Below, one piece after another: positions 52,075-61,929 of a stretch of 64,000 nt of DNA (its first letter is position 1; each line of letters opens with the position of its first letter). Source of the DNA: Alishewanella tabrizica. GTDB lineage: Bacteria > Pseudomonadota > Gammaproteobacteria > Enterobacterales > Alteromonadaceae. The DNA lies in contig NZ_BMYR01000010.1 of the NCBI RefSeq assembly GCF_014652375.1, positions 1 to 64,000 on the forward strand, given 5' to 3'. Both the position numbers and the translations under genes were made by a program. The notes beneath the pieces were generated by a model, which was not told the DNA's origin, made no database searches, and saw only the letters and a program-made list of their open reading frames with translations.

Positions 52075-53721
52075 TTACATATTGGGATAATTTGGGCCGC
52101 CGCCGCCCTCAGGGGTAACCCAAGTGATGTTTTGGCTCGGATCCTTAATATCGCAGGTTTTACAGTGAATGCAATTTTGCGCATTAATTTGTAAGCGCGG
52201 CCCCTTATCTTGCTCTTCAACAATTTCGTATACGCCAGCCGGACAATAGCGCTGAGCGGGCTCAGCAAATTTTGCCAAGTTAACCTGAATAGGGATGCTG
52301 TTGTCTTTAAGCTTCAAATGACAAGGTTGCTCTTCTTCATGATTGGTATTCGACAGATAAACCGAGCTTAATCGATCGAAACTAAGAGTGTTGTCTGGTT
52401 TAGGATAGCTAATTGGCTGCACACTGCTCGCTGGTTTGAGCATGGCGTAATCGGGCTGCTCATCTTTGAGGGTAAAAGGTAACTTACCACCAAACAGGTT
52501 TTGATCCAGGGTGTTATAAGCCCCGCCCCAGAAGGTACCAAATTTGTGAATAGCGGCCCCAAAATTGCGCGAACGGTACAGTTCATCAAACAACCAGCTA
52601 TTGCTAAAGTGTTCAGCAAACGCGGTGAGATCCTTGCCGCCGGTATCACCAGCAAATAACGCCTGTGCAACGGTTTCTGCCGCCAACATGCCTGATTTCA
52701 TCGCCGTGTGATTGCCTTTTATTTTGGCAAAATTTAGGGTACCAGCGTTACAGCCTAACAGCATACCACCGTTAAACGTCATTTTCGGTAGACTGTTTAG
52801 GCCACCTTTAGCAATGGCGCGTGCGCCATAGGCAACGCGTTTGCCTTGTTTTAAATATTGACGAATGATCGGGTGTTGCTTATAGCGTTGGAATTCTTCA
52901 AACGGGTTAAGGTACGGATTGCTGTAGTTAAGATCAACAATAAGCCCTACCACCACTTGCTGACCTTCTGCATGATATAAATAGCCGCCGCCACTGGCAT
53001 CATCCAATGGCCAGCCAGCAGAATGTACTACCAGCCCAGCATGATGCTGTTCAGCCGGAACGTCCCAAATTTCTTTAAAACCAATGGCATAATGTTGCGG
53101 TGATTTATCGGCATCGAGCTTAAAGTGATTAATCAATTGCTTGCCAAGATGGCCACGGCATCCTTCGGCAAACAGGGTATATTTGGCATGAAGCGCCATT
53201 CCAGGCGTAAAACTGTCTTTGGGCTGACCTTCACGATCAAGGCCCATATCGCCGATAATAATACCTTTAACAACGTTGTCTTCAATAATAATGTCACTGG
53301 CTGCAAAGCCCGGAAAAATATCGACACCTAACCCTTCAGCTTGCTCAGCTAACCAACGGCATAAATTTGCAGCAGAAACAATATAATTACCACTGTTATG
53401 CATGGTGTTTGGGACTAACGTTGCCGGTAATTTGCGTGCTTGCTCGGCGTTATTAAATAAGTAGATATCATCATGGGTCACAGGCGTGTGCAGCGGCGCC
53501 CCTAATGTTTGCCAATCAGGAAACAGCTCTTGCAATGCGCGGGGTTCAAACACAGCACCTGACAAAATATGCGCGCCAACTTCAGAGCCTTTTTCAACCA
53601 CACATACGGTTACTGTTTGCTGTGCAGCATTGGCTTGTTGCATCAGTCTGATCGCTGCTGATAATCCAGATGGACCTGCACCGACGATGACTACGTCGTA
53701 CTCCATGGCTTCTCTTTCCAT
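52075..53721 (-). CDS. Electron-transfer flavoprotein:ubiquinone oxidoreductase
   Basis: A 548-residue membrane-associated FAD and [4Fe-4S] protein. FAD-binding GAGPSGLSAA at residues 14-23; the C-terminal cluster ligands are the four cysteines in RYCPAG and NCIHCKTC. It passes electrons from ETF to the quinone pool, serving acyl-CoA dehydrogenases in fatty-acid and branched-chain amino-acid catabolism. It is divergent from etfB-etfA; the shared 377-base region has a LiuR-type operator. The ATG at 53721 has a GAGAGGG ribosome site. Confidence 0.95.
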   Translation of the reverse strand: MEREAMEYDVVIVGAGPSGLSAAIRLMQQANAAQQTVTVCVVEKGSEVGAHILSGAVFEPRALQELFPDWQTLGAPLHTPVTHDDIYLFNNAEQARKLPATLVPNTMHNSGNYIVSAANLCRWLAEQAEGLGVDIFPGFAASDIIIEDNVVKGIIIGDMGLDREGQPKDSFTPGMALHAKYTLFAEGCRGHLGKQLINHFKLDADKSPQHYAIGFKEIWDVPAEQHHAGLVVHSAGWPLDDASGGGYLYHAEGQQVVVGLIVDLNYSNPYLNPFEEFQRYKQHPIIRQYLKQGKRVAYGARAIAKGGLNSLPKMTFNGGMLLGCNAGTLNFAKIKGNHTAMKSGMLAAETVAQALFAGDTGGKDLTAFAEHFSNSWLFDELYRSRNFGAAIHKFGTFWGGAYNTLDQNLFGGKLPFTLKDEQPDYAMLKPASSVQPISYPKPDNTLSFDRLSSVYLSNTNHEEEQPCHLKLKDNSIPIQVNLAKFAEPAQRYCPAGVYEIVEEQDKGPRLQINAQNCIHCKTCDIKDPSQNITWVTPEGGGGPNYPNM

Positions 53722-54098
53722 CTTTACCCTCTCTTAAACTGTGGTATCGGACCCAGTAAATTACGTATTGTATTAGTGTCCAGACTCATGGTGCAGACGC
53801 ATTATTATCGTGTTGTATAAACAAGGCCAGTGGCCATGCCTGTAACGTGAACCTTGAGCCCAATTATCGACTTTTTATGCGATGGATGTATATCTTTACA
53901 TAAAATGCCATTAATTTTAGTGCATCAGAATATTGCAGGTTGACGTTAACGTCAACAGGAAGTAGATTGTCAGCCAGTGTAAAAATTAGAAGTTTACCTG
54001 CACGTAAAGCAGGCGCGACATTTAAAGATGGGTTAACACGCGCAGGGCGAGAGTGTTAATGTCATCAGGTTTAGCAGGCGCATAACAACGAGGCCATT
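53722..54098. other. Divergent promoter region between ETF-QO and etfB
   Basis: No gene. It holds promoters for both directions and the 18-base palindrome described separately. Confidence 0.6.
53939..53956. promoter_or_regulatory. Perfect 18-base palindrome, LiuR-type operator
   Basis: GTTGACGTTAACGTCAAC, with no mismatch. It fits, from recall, the palindromic motif with ACGT half-sites reported for LiuR, the MerR-family regulator of branched-chain amino-acid and fatty-acid degradation genes, whose regulon includes etf genes in several Alteromonadales. It is 143 bases upstream of etfB and 218 upstream of the ETF-QO start. Confidence 0.6.
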
Positions 54099-54848
54099 AT
54101 GAAAATCTTAGTACCGGTAAAGCGGGTTATTGATTACAACGTGAAGGTGCGGGTAAAACCCGACAACAGTGGTGTGGACTTAGCCAACGTTAAAATGGCG
54201 CTTAATCCGTTTTGTGAAATCGCTGTAGAAGAAGCCGTGCGTTTAAAAGAAGCCGGTATTGCTAGTGAAATTGTTGCCGTCTCTATTGGTAACAAGTTGG
54301 TGCAAGAACAATTACGCACCGCGCTGGCGCTTGGCGCCGATCGGGCCATTCAATTAGACACTGAGCTTACGCTGGATTCTTTGCAAGTAGCAAAATTACT
54401 GGCAAAAGTGGTGGAAGCCGAGCAGCCTCAGCTGATCATCATGGGTAAGCAGGCAATAGATTCAGACAATAACCAAACCGCACAAATGTTAGCGGCGTTG
54501 ACTGGCATGGGACAGGGCACTTTTGCATCAAAAGTGGTTGTGGCAGATGGCAAAGTGCAAGTTACCCGCGAAATTGACGGCGGTCTGCAAACGGTTGAAT
54601 TAAGCTTACCTGCTGTGGTGTCAACTGATTTACGCTTAAACGAGCCACGTTATGCTTCGCTTCCCAATATTATGAAAGCGAAAAAGAAACCGTTAGATGT
54701 CAGCCCAGCTGACAGTTTTGGCGTAGCCTTGGATGCTAAAGTAAAAACGCTTAGTGTTAAAGCGCCAGAAACGCGTAAAGCAGGTGTTACTGTAGCCAAT
54801 GTTGCGGAACTGGTAAGCAAGTTAAAAGATGAAGCGAAGGTGATCTAA
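54099..54848 (+). CDS. etfB: Electron-transfer flavoprotein beta subunit
   Basis: A 249-residue EtfB that binds AMP and forms the heterodimer with EtfA, accepting electrons from acyl-CoA dehydrogenases. Family start [20 protein letters not shown]; conserved [10 protein letters not shown] and [21 protein letters not shown]-terminal [11 protein letters not shown]. etfA overlaps its stop by one base. Confidence 0.96.
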   Translation: MKILVPVKRVIDYNVKVRVKPDNSGVDLANVKMALNPFCEIAVEEAVRLKEAGIASEIVAVSIGNKLVQEQLRTALALGADRAIQLDTELTLDSLQVAKLLAKVVEAEQPQLIIMGKQAIDSDNNQTAQMLAALTGMGQGTFASKVVVADGKVQVTREIDGGLQTVELSLPAVVSTDLRLNEPRYASLPNIMKAKKKPLDVSPADSFGVALDAKVKTLSVKAPETRKAGVTVANVAELVSKLKDEAKVI

Positions 54849-55786
54849 TGACGATTTTAGTAATTGCTGAGCACAATAATGCGGCGTTAAAAGCGGATAC
54901 GTTGAAAACCGTACACGCTGCAACGTTACTGAGTAATGAGCTGGGTTGCGAAGTGCATGTTTTAGTGGCTGGTGCAGCGTGTCAAGCCGCCGCAGGGCAA
55001 GCGGCAGAGCTCGCCGGTGTGACAAAAGTATTAGTCGCCGATAACACCGCCTATGGCCAACAACTGGCAGAGAATGTTGCTGCCTTAGTGGCTGAATTAG
55101 GAAAAGATTACAGCCATATTTTGGCAGCTGCCACGACAACGGGTAAAAACATGTTACCGCGTGTGGCGGCCTTGCTAGATGTGGCGCAAATTTCTGATGT
55201 TATTGCTATTCAAAGCGCAGATACCTTTGTGCGGCCAATTTACGCGGGTAATGCTATTGCTACGGTGCAATCTGCGGATGCCATTAAAGTTATGACTGTG
55301 CGCAGTGCGGCTTTTGCTGCTGTTGCTACGGGTAATTCTGCACCAATAGCGTCAGTGAGTATTGTCAAAGATTTGGGCGTGTCACGTTTTATCAGTGAAG
55401 AGTTAACCAAGTCTGAGCGTCCAGAGCTTACCGCTGCGAAAGTGATTATTTCAGGTGGTCGCGGTATGCAAAATGGCGAAAATTTTGCGCTGTTAAATGG
55501 GATTGCTGATAAGCTTAATGCTGCTATTGGAGCTTCTCGTGCCGCTGTAGATGCCGGCTTTGTACCAAATGATATGCAGGTTGGTCAAACCGGTAAAATC
55601 GTAGCACCAGATTTGTACATTGCGGTAGGGATCTCTGGGGCTATTCAGCACTTAGCCGGTATGAAAGATTCAAAGGTCATTGTTGCTATCAATAAAGACC
55701 CTGAAGCGCCAATTTTCCAAGTAGCGGATTATGGTTTAGTGGGCGATTTATTCACCTTGTTGCCAGAACTAGACGCAGCCCTGTAA
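54848..55786 (+). CDS. etfA: Electron-transfer flavoprotein alpha subunit
   Basis: A 312-residue EtfA. The N-terminal domain has alternating strands, and the C-terminal FAD domain has [12 protein letters not shown], the [12 protein letters not shown] loop, [23 protein letters not shown] and [21 protein letters not shown]. One-base overlap with etfB shows translational coupling. Terminator follows. Confidence 0.96.
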   Translation: MTILVIAEHNNAALKADTLKTVHAATLLSNELGCEVHVLVAGAACQAAAGQAAELAGVTKVLVADNTAYGQQLAENVAALVAELGKDYSHILAAATTTGKNMLPRVAALLDVAQISDVIAIQSADTFVRPIYAGNAIATVQSADAIKVMTVRSAAFAAVATGNSAPIASVSIVKDLGVSRFISEELTKSERPELTAAKVIISGGRGMQNGENFALLNGIADKLNAAIGASRAAVDAGFVPNDMQVGQTGKIVAPDLYIAVGISGAIQHLAGMKDSKVIVAINKDPEAPIFQVADYGLVGDLFTLLPELDAAL

Positions 55787-55822
55787 CCTTAGTTACTCGG
55801 TGCTAATTTAAAGGTGCTTTCT

Positions 55823-55850
55823 AAGCCAGCAATTTTGCTGGCTTTTTTAC
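55823..55850 (+). terminator. Rho-independent terminator after etfA
   Basis: AAGCCAGCAA and TTGCTGGCTT pair with a two- to four-base loop and six T follow. Confidence 0.88.
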
Positions 55851-55937
55851 GTTAGCAATTTTACTATCGTGCAATTCGTTAGGCTATTAGAGTGAGTTAG
55901 CCACGGTAAACCAGTGCATGTTAAAGGAGCTTGTTCT

Positions 55938-56429
55938 ATGTTGCCTGTGATCCGCCATGCTGAACCGATCGATATTGCAGCGGTTAAAGCTATTTATGAT
56001 CAGCCCAGCGTCTATGCCAATACTTTACAGCTACCGTTTCAACCGCAAGCTAAATGGCAGAGTTTGTTTGAGCCACAGCCGGGCTTTTATAATTTGGTAG
56101 CTGAGCTTGACGGGCAAGTGGTGGGGCAGCTTGGTTTACAGGTGATGCAAAATCCGCGGCGACGGCATGTGGCAGAAATTGGTATGGGCGTATCCGAGCC
56201 TTATCAAGGGCAGGGGATCGGTTCAGCCTTGCTGCGCGCAGCCTTGGATTTGGCTGATAATTGGCTGGCCTTACGTCGAGTAGAGTTATTGGTTTACGCA
56301 TCTAACGAACCGGCCATAGCGCTCTATGAACGTTTTGGGTTTGAAGTAGAAGCTGAACTTACCGATTATGCCTTTCAGTATGGCAATTATATTAATGCCC
56401 TACAGATGGCCAGAATAAGCCCGCTCTAA
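55938..56429 (+). CDS. GNAT-family N-acetyltransferase, YhhY/AaaT-like
   Basis: A 163-residue acetyltransferase. The acetyl-CoA signature GQGIGSALLRAALDLADNWL and the motif B region ELLVYASNEPAIALYERFGF are clear. It is similar in pattern to E. coli YhhY (AaaT), an L-amino-acid N-acetyltransferase, including the conserved ADIGMGVSE-like and NTLQLPF segments. The ATG at 55938 has AAAGGAG upstream; an ATG eight codons earlier lacks one. Confidence 0.87.
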   Translation: MLPVIRHAEPIDIAAVKAIYDQPSVYANTLQLPFQPQAKWQSLFEPQPGFYNLVAELDGQVVGQLGLQVMQNPRRRHVAEIGMGVSEPYQGQGIGSALLRAALDLADNWLALRRVELLVYASNEPAIALYERFGFEVEAELTDYAFQYGNYINALQMARISPL

Positions 56430-56458
56430 ACAGGAAAAAGACAGAAAAAACGACAGAA

Positions 56459-56486
56459 AAAAACCTCCATCAAGGAGGTTTTTTGT
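56459..56486. terminator. Bidirectional terminator between GNAT and fur
   Basis: AAAAACCTCC and GGAGGTTTTTT form a stem around ATCAA with A/T runs on both sides; it lies immediately past the fur stop and 30 bases past the GNAT stop. Confidence 0.85.
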
Positions 56487-56927
56487 TTAGTTGTGTTGAG
56501 AATTCTTTTTACATTGCACGGTATCTTCGCATTCACCATACAAATATAAGCTGTGATGGGTCAGTTTAATGCCGTTGGTTTTAGCAATGTCTAATTGGCG
56601 ACGTTCAATAATATCATCTTCGAATTCAACGACCTTGCCGCATTTTAAACAGACAAGGTGATCGTGGTGATTCGCACCGGTGAGTTCAAACACCGATTTA
56701 CCACCTTCAAAATGGTGGCGGGTTAGAATGCCGGCATCGTCAAATTGGTTAAGTACTCGATAAACCGTCGCTAAGCCAATATCTTCACCAAGCTCCAACA
56801 AAATTTTATACACGTCTTCTGCGCTAATATGTTGGTGTTTAGGATCTTGTAAAATTTCTAAAATCTTAACCCGGGGTAAGGTTACTTTTAGGCCTGCTTT
56901 GCGTAACTCGGTATTATGGTCGTTCAT
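56487..56927 (-). CDS. fur: Ferric uptake regulator Fur
   Basis: A 146-residue Fur. The winged helix (VTLPRVKILEILQD, GLATVYRVLNQFDDAGI) is followed by the dimerisation domain with HHDH at 87-90, Cys93-Cys96 and a second cysteine pair (Cys133, Cys139). It represses iron-uptake genes with Fe2+. No clear Fur box was seen in its own promoter. It is near fldA as in enterics, with one inserted gene between. Confidence 0.97.
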   Translation of the reverse strand: MNDHNTELRKAGLKVTLPRVKILEILQDPKHQHISAEDVYKILLELGEDIGLATVYRVLNQFDDAGILTRHHFEGGKSVFELTGANHHDHLVCLKCGKVVEFEDDIIERRQLDIAKTNGIKLTHHSLYLYGECEDTVQCKKNSQHN

Positions 56928-57064
56928 AAGTACTCTTATTTAAACGTGAACTTGTTAGGGATTATAAAGGCATTGACCATATATTCAATGACTTTATGAA
57001 TATATGCTTGTGCCAAAAAATCACTTGGGTACAATAGCTTTAACAGGTCTTACCAGAGAAAGCT

Positions 57065-57535
57065 ATGCGTTGGGCATTTAAACCGGCAGTTATGCGCCAT
57101 CTTTTAAATTTTTGGCCACCCTTTTTCTTTACCGGTATCAAGGTTGCGGTATTGAGCGACGATTATCGCTATTGTAAGGTTGAGTTAAAGTCACGTCCTT
57201 GGACCCAAAATATTAATCGTAGTCAATTTGGCGGCTCTATGTTTGCTATGACCGATCCAATTTATCCCTTAATGTTAATGGGGGCGTTGGGAAAGGAATA
57301 CATTGTTTGGGATAAACAAGCCGATATTGATTTTATTAAACCGGGTTTAAGCAAACTGACGGCAGAGTTTTGGCTATCAGATGATAAAGTTAACGAGATT
57401 AAGGCGCACACCGAGCAAGGCGAAAAGTACTTTCCGCAGTTTTTGGTGCACATTAAAGATGCTGACAATACTATCGTTTGTGAAGTTAATCGCACGGTGT
57501 ATGTGCGTAAGAAGCCTAAATACCGCGGCCAGTAA
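57065..57535 (+). CDS. DUF4442 hot-dog-fold protein
   Basis: A 156-residue protein of the DUF4442 type, related to hot-dog thioesterases (NFWPPFFFTGIKV start; SQFGGSMFAMTDPIYPLMLM centre). The enzymatic activity is not established; acyl-thioester hydrolysis is a likely guess. It is transcribed away from fur and convergent with fldA. Confidence 0.85.
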   Translation: MRWAFKPAVMRHLLNFWPPFFFTGIKVAVLSDDYRYCKVELKSRPWTQNINRSQFGGSMFAMTDPIYPLMLMGALGKEYIVWDKQADIDFIKPGLSKLTAEFWLSDDKVNEIKAHTEQGEKYFPQFLVHIKDADNTIVCEVNRTVYVRKKPKYRGQ

Positions 57536-57591
57536 AGTGGATAAACGCATCATCCGCTTACACTCATACGCTTATATATTCAGCTCACAAA

Positions 57592-57619
57592 TAATAAAGG
57601 CCCATCAGGGCCTTTATTA
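57592..57619. terminator. Bidirectional terminator-like hairpin
   Basis: TAATAAAGGCCC and GGGCCTTTATTA form a perfect 12-base-pair stem around ATCA, between the convergent DUF4442 and fldA genes. Confidence 0.75.
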
Positions 57620-57694
57620 CAATGATTAACTAAAATCGCTAGGGTGAAAAAGCTAAGCATTCACAAAGAAAAGTATGAAGAACAGTGCAGCGCT

Positions 57695-58225
57695 TTACAG
57701 ATCCGCAAATGCCGCCAAGCTCATTTCTTCGTAAACTTGCTTACACCATTTTTTAACGCGTTGTTCGGTTAATTCTGGCTGGCGATCTTCGTCAACGCCT
57801 AAACCAACAAAATGGTTGTCATCTACCAAGGCTTTAGACGCGACAAAGTTATACCCTGCCGTAGGCCAATGGCCCACAATAATGGCACCTTTAGGTTCGA
57901 TAATATCGCGCAAGGTGCCCATCGCATCCAAAAAGTACTCGGCGTAATCTTCTTGATCACCACAACCAAAAATGGCCACAAGCTTGTTATTAAAATCGAT
58001 ACCTTCCAACTCAGGAAAGAAATCGTCCCAATCGCATTGTGCTTCGCCATAATACCAAGTAGGGATCCCCAGCAGTAAGAGATCAAAGTTTGCAATATCT
58101 TCTTTACTGCTTTTGGCGATGTCACGCACGTCAATAAGTTGCTTACCCAGTTCTTTCTGGATCATCTTGGCGATATGTTCGGTGTTACCGGTATCGCTAC
58201 CAAAAAAAATACCCACTGTTGCCAT
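57695..58225 (-). CDS. fldA: Flavodoxin FldA
   Basis: A 176-residue long-chain flavodoxin. FMN phosphate loop GSDTGNTE at 9-16, aromatic loop residues in PTWYYGEAQCDWDDFF and GCGDQEDYAEYF. It is a low-potential electron carrier for radical-SAM and Fe-S enzymes, including those of thiamin and biotin synthesis. It follows ybfE by 13 bases, an operon also seen in E. coli. Confidence 0.96.
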   Translation of the reverse strand: MATVGIFFGSDTGNTEHIAKMIQKELGKQLIDVRDIAKSSKEDIANFDLLLLGIPTWYYGEAQCDWDDFFPELEGIDFNNKLVAIFGCGDQEDYAEYFLDAMGTLRDIIEPKGAIIVGHWPTAGYNFVASKALVDDNHFVGLGVDEDRQPELTEQRVKKWCKQVYEEMSLAAFADL

Positions 58226-58238
58226 GTTATCTGCCTTC

Positions 58239-58511
58239 TTACCTGGCCAAAGCCTGTTCTAAAAGATATTCAATAAAATTACTACGTGTCATATTTGCCG
58301 TGGCGGCGGCCTGATCCAGTTTTTCACACAACTGCTCTGGCACTTTGCACTCTATACGCTTTAACCCCTTTACACGATCGCGCTTAATTTGATTGCGTTT
58401 ATTTAGTTTAAGTTGCTCATCCCGTGGCAAGGGGTTGGTTTTGGGCCTACCGGGACGTTTTTCGAGCGCAAACAAATCAATAGTGGTGCGATCAGTGGCA
58501 ATCTTCGCCAT
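58239..58511 (-). CDS. ybfE: YbfE-family ribbon-helix-helix protein
   Basis: A 90-residue basic protein closely matching E. coli YbfE in its first half (RTTIDLFALEKRPGRPKTNPLPRDEQLKLNKRN) and ending in a ribbon-helix-helix (VPEQLCEKLDQAAATANMTRSNFIEYLLEQA). E. coli YbfE is known as LexA-regulated, but no CTG-N10-CAG box is seen upstream here. Presumed DNA-binding; targets unknown. Confidence 0.92.
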   Translation of the reverse strand: MAKIATDRTTIDLFALEKRPGRPKTNPLPRDEQLKLNKRNQIKRDRVKGLKRIECKVPEQLCEKLDQAAATANMTRSNFIEYLLEQALAR

Positions 58512-58525
58512 TAATCCATAACCTC

Positions 58526-58723
58526 TTATTCGAAAAAATACTGCACTATCGTTTTAACAATAAATACGAACGGCGATAAAAATAGCACTAACCACACAAA
58601 CACCTGACCCATTTTAGGCGCGCCGCTCTTTTTCAGCACATCGCGAATGGCTAACACAATAAAAAAGTACAGTGCGCCAAGGCCCAGCCATAATCCAATC
58701 GTTTCAAACTGCTCTAAGCTCAT
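58526..58723 (-). CDS. DUF2788 small membrane protein
   Basis: A 65-residue protein with two membrane helices (about residues 10-28 and 40-62) separated by a basic loop (KKSGAPKMG). DUF2788 proteins occupy this place in many Alteromonadales and vibrios; function unknown. It precedes ybfE by 14 bases. Confidence 0.85.
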   Translation of the reverse strand: MSLEQFETIGLWLGLGALYFFIVLAIRDVLKKSGAPKMGQVFVWLVLFLSPFVFIVKTIVQYFFE

Positions 58724-58785
58724 TTGCTAAGTTCATTCAAAAAAAGTGCGTGCATTGTAGCATAAACCGAGAAAAATTTTCGGTG

Positions 58786-59547
58786 CTAACGCAATAAAAA
58801 ATCCCGAACCAGTTTGTTAAACGCCGCCGGTTTTTCGGCATGAAGCCAGTGTCCGGTGCCTTGGATTATTTTGGCTTCAGCATGCGGAAAATGTTGCATA
58901 ATCTGTGGCCGATGTTCGGGTAAAATGTAGTCAGAATCGGCGCCTTTAATAAATAATGCGGGTCCATTAAATTGCCCAGCAGCATGAGGTGCGCTAATTA
59001 AAGCCGAATAATTCTGCTCTAACGCCGTTAAATTAAAACGCCAACGAAAGCCCGTTTCTGTTTTTTCTAAACTTTTTAACAGAAACTGTCGCACGCCGAT
59101 TTCTTCCACATACTCAGCTAAGTGTTGATCTGCCTCAGCCCGGCTATTAACATTTGCTAACGCAACTGCATTAAGGCCAGCAAAAATGCGGGTATGTCGG
59201 GCAGCATAGCTAACAGGCGCAATATCAGCTAACACTAAGCGTGATACCGCATTCGGGTAGCGCAGTGCATATTCCATGGCCACTTTGCCTCCCATGGAAT
59301 GGCCGACAAAAGCAAAGGGAGTAAGTTTCAGATGCGTCAGTGTTTCGGCAACATCTTCAGCCATCAATGGATAATTAATTTCAGCGTGATGTGCGCTGCG
59401 ACCATGATTGCGTAAATCAATATTGATCACCTGAAATGCATCGCTTAACGCTCTGGCAATGACGCCTAAATTCTCAAAACTACCAAATAAGCCATGAATT
59501 AACACTATGGCTGGACCTGAGCCCGTGCATTGATAATGTAAAATCAT
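58786..59547 (-). CDS. ybfF: YbfF-family alpha/beta-hydrolase esterase
   Basis: A 253-residue hydrolase. HGLFGSFENLG near residue 20 forms the oxyanion site, GHSMGG (about 83-88) carries the nucleophilic serine, and GTGHWLHAEKP the catalytic His. E. coli YbfF hydrolyses acyl-CoA and other thioesters. The ATG at 59547 is preferred over an upstream start that would extend into the seqA promoter. Divergent from seqA as in enterics. Confidence 0.92.
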   Translation of the reverse strand: MILHYQCTGSGPAIVLIHGLFGSFENLGVIARALSDAFQVINIDLRNHGRSAHHAEINYPLMAEDVAETLTHLKLTPFAFVGHSMGGKVAMEYALRYPNAVSRLVLADIAPVSYAARHTRIFAGLNAVALANVNSRAEADQHLAEYVEEIGVRQFLLKSLEKTETGFRWRFNLTALEQNYSALISAPHAAGQFNGPALFIKGADSDYILPEHRPQIMQHFPHAEAKIIQGTGHWLHAEKPAAFNKLVRDFLLR

Positions 59548-59654
59548 CGTTTTTCCATTTGTAAAAATTTGCGCTATTTTAACAAAATTGCTTACTGGCG
59601 TCAGTGGCAATCCCTTTATATAATGCTCTGAATTTGACGTTACGGATTAAACCT

Positions 59655-60266
59655 ATGAAAACCATTGAAATAGACGACGATTTATACCAATACATCGCAG
59701 GCCAGACCCTGAAAATAGGGGAAAGTGCTTCTGATATCCTGCGTCGTTTGTTGCCCGGCGCCCCTGTAAAAGCAATGGCGCCGCAACCGGTGGTCTTGCC
59801 GATTGCACCCGCCGCAACCCCAGCAAACACGGCTAACGCGGCTAACGCGGCTACCTCGCTGGCGGAAAACACCGTTACAGTTAACACTGAAACAACTGCA
59901 GAACCTAGCATGGTGAATGCGTCAAAAGCGGGTAATATTTTTGATTTGGTAACACCCGCAGATTTACAAGCTGAACATAATATTGTTGGGCGTTTTTTGT
60001 ATTTACTGTCAGTGTTAGCCCGGGTGCATAAAAAACAGTTTCACAAAGTCTTAGATATTAAAGGGCGTAATCGGTTGTATTTTGGTAATTCTGCGGCAGA
60101 GCTTTCCGAGACAGGTACTAGCACCAATCCAAAGCAAATCCCTAATACAGCGTTTTGGGTGATCACCAATTCCAATACCACCCGAAAAAAGATGATGCTA
60201 ACAGAAACTGCCATAAAACTGGGCTATAGTGCTGAAGATGCTGAACGCATTCGTGATTTACTCTAA
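59655..60266 (+). CDS. seqA: Replication negative regulator SeqA
   Basis: A 203-residue SeqA (about 20 longer than E. coli). The N-terminal MKTIEIDDDLYQYIAGQTLKIGESASDILRRLL multimerises; the C-terminal domain (FLYLLSVLARVHKKQFHKVLDI, RNRLYFG, PNTAFWVITNSNTTRKKMML) binds hemimethylated GATC pairs. The linker (about residues 40-85) is expanded and rich in Ala, Asn and Thr with a 9-base DNA repeat. It sequesters oriC after initiation. pgm follows 13 bases downstream. Confidence 0.95.
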   Translation: MKTIEIDDDLYQYIAGQTLKIGESASDILRRLLPGAPVKAMAPQPVVLPIAPAATPANTANAANAATSLAENTVTVNTETTAEPSMVNASKAGNIFDLVTPADLQAEHNIVGRFLYLLSVLARVHKKQFHKVLDIKGRNRLYFGNSAAELSETGTSTNPKQIPNTAFWVITNSNTTRKKMMLTETAIKLGYSAEDAERIRDLL

Positions 60267-60279
60267 TTAAGGAAAGGTT

Positions 60280-61929
60280 ATGTCATTACATCCGCTGGCA
60301 GGTCAGCCTGTTCCCAATGAACTAATTCCCAATGTTTGCCGGTTAATGACGGCCTATTATGTGTTGGAACCCGATGTGCATTTGCATCCTGAGCACAAAG
60401 TGAGTTTTGGTACCTCTGGGCATCGTGGTAGTGCGTTAACCTGCTCCTTTAATGAGCCGCATGTATTAGCGATTTGCCAAGCGATTGCCGAGTACCGCAA
60501 AAAGCAGGGCACAACGGGCCCGTTGTTTTTAGGCAAAGACACGCATGCGTTATCTGAGGCGGCATTTGCCAGCGCCTTAGAAGTATTAATAGCAAATAAT
60601 ATTCAAGTCTGTATTCAAAAGGACTTAGGGTATACGCCAACCCCGGTTATTTCGCATGCTATTTTAACGCAAAATCAAGGGGCGACCAGCCAATTAGCTG
60701 ACGGCATTGTGATTACGCCTTCCCATAATCCTCCAGAAGATGGCGGTATTAAATACAATCCACCTCATGGTGGCCCTGCCGACACCGACGCCACCGATTG
60801 GATTGAACGACGCGCTAATGAATTACTCGCTAAGGATCTAGACGGCGTTAAGATGATGCCATACACCTTAGCGTTGCAATCAGGTTATTGTCAGCATATT
60901 GATTATATTCAACATTACGTTGATGATTTAGAAAATGTCATTGATATGGCCGCCATTGCTAAAGCGGGCATTCGTATTGGTGTAGATCCGTTAGGCGGCT
61001 CTGGTATTGCTTATTGGCCAAAAATAGCTGAACGCTATGGTTTAAATATTACCGTGGTCAATAACAAATTAGATCCGTCGTTTGGTTTTATGTCGCTAGA
61101 TAAAGACGGCAAGATCCGCATGGATTGCTCATCAGCGTATGCCATGGCAAACCTGATTACCTTAAAAGATCAATTCGACGTGGCTATTGGAAATGATCCC
61201 GATTTTGATCGCCATGGTATCGTAACGCGCAGTGGGGGCTTGATGAACCCCAATCATTATTTAGCCGTTGCGATTAACTATTTATTGGCAAATCGACCGC
61301 AATGGAATGAAAAATTAGCCATTGGTAAAACCTTGGTCTCCAGTGCCTTGATTGATCGCGTTGTCGCGGCCAGAGGGCGTATTCTAAAAGAGGTTCCGGT
61401 AGGCTTTAAATGGTTTGTTGAAGGATTACATGAGGGCACCATTGCCTTTGGTGGCGAAGAAAGTGCTGGCGCCAGCTTTTTACGCTTGAATGGTACTGTG
61501 TGGTCTACGGATAAAGATGGCTTTATTTTGGGCTTGCTGGCTGCAGAAATGCTGGCTAAAACCGGTGTTGATCCGTATCAACAGTATCAGGCCTTAACAC
61601 GCGAGCTGGGTTCTCCCTTGTATCGACGTTTAGATGCGCCGGCAACAGCAGCACAAAAAGCAGCGTTAAAAAATCTTAATGTGGCCAGTGTCAGTACGAA
61701 AACGTTAGCTGGCGATCCGATCTTAGCCGTGTTAACGAAAGCGCCGGGTAATGATGCCAATATTGGTGGGGTGAAAGTTGTGACGCAGCAAGGATGGTTT
61801 GCCGCTAGACCATCAGGCACAGAAAATGCTTATAAAATTTATCTAGAGAGCTTTGTGGATCAGGCGCATCTAGAACAGCTTGAGCATGATGCTAAAGCTT
61901 TTGTTGCGGCTGTTTTTAGTCAGCTGTAA
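60280..61929 (+). CDS. pgm: Phosphoglucomutase
   Basis: A 549-residue alpha-D-phosphohexomutase. Phosphoserine Ser148 in [11 protein letters not shown], metal loop DPDFDRHG, sugar loop [11 protein letters not shown], phosphate-binding [12 protein letters not shown]. It interconverts glucose-1-phosphate and glucose-6-phosphate. It is co-transcribed with seqA as in E. coli, and is followed by glycogen phosphorylase, a metabolically linked neighbour. Confidence 0.97.
   Translation: MSLHPLAGQPVPNELIPNVCRLMTAYYVLEPDVHLHPEHKVSFGTSGHRGSALTCSFNEPHVLAICQAIAEYRKKQGTTGPLFLGKDTHALSEAAFASALEVLIANNIQVCIQKDLGYTPTPVISHAILTQNQGATSQLADGIVITPSHNPPEDGGIKYNPPHGGPADTDATDWIERRANELLAKDLDGVKMMPYTLALQSGYCQHIDYIQHYVDDLENVIDMAAIAKAGIRIGVDPLGGSGIAYWPKIAERYGLNITVVNNKLDPSFGFMSLDKDGKIRMDCSSAYAMANLITLKDQFDVAIGNDPDFDRHGIVTRSGGLMNPNHYLAVAINYLLANRPQWNEKLAIGKTLVSSALIDRVVAARGRILKEVPVGFKWFVEGLHEGTIAFGGEESAGASFLRLNGTVWSTDKDGFILGLLAAEMLAKTGVDPYQQYQALTRELGSPLYRRLDAPATAAQKAALKNLNVASVSTKTLAGDPILAVLTKAPGNDANIGGVKVVTQQGWFAARPSGTENAYKIYLESFVDQAHLEQLEHDAKAFVAAVFSQL

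Noticed and set aside
58512-58600. LexA (SOS) box upstream of ybfE
   Set aside because: No CTG-N10-CAG pattern is present, despite ybfE being LexA-regulated in E. coli.
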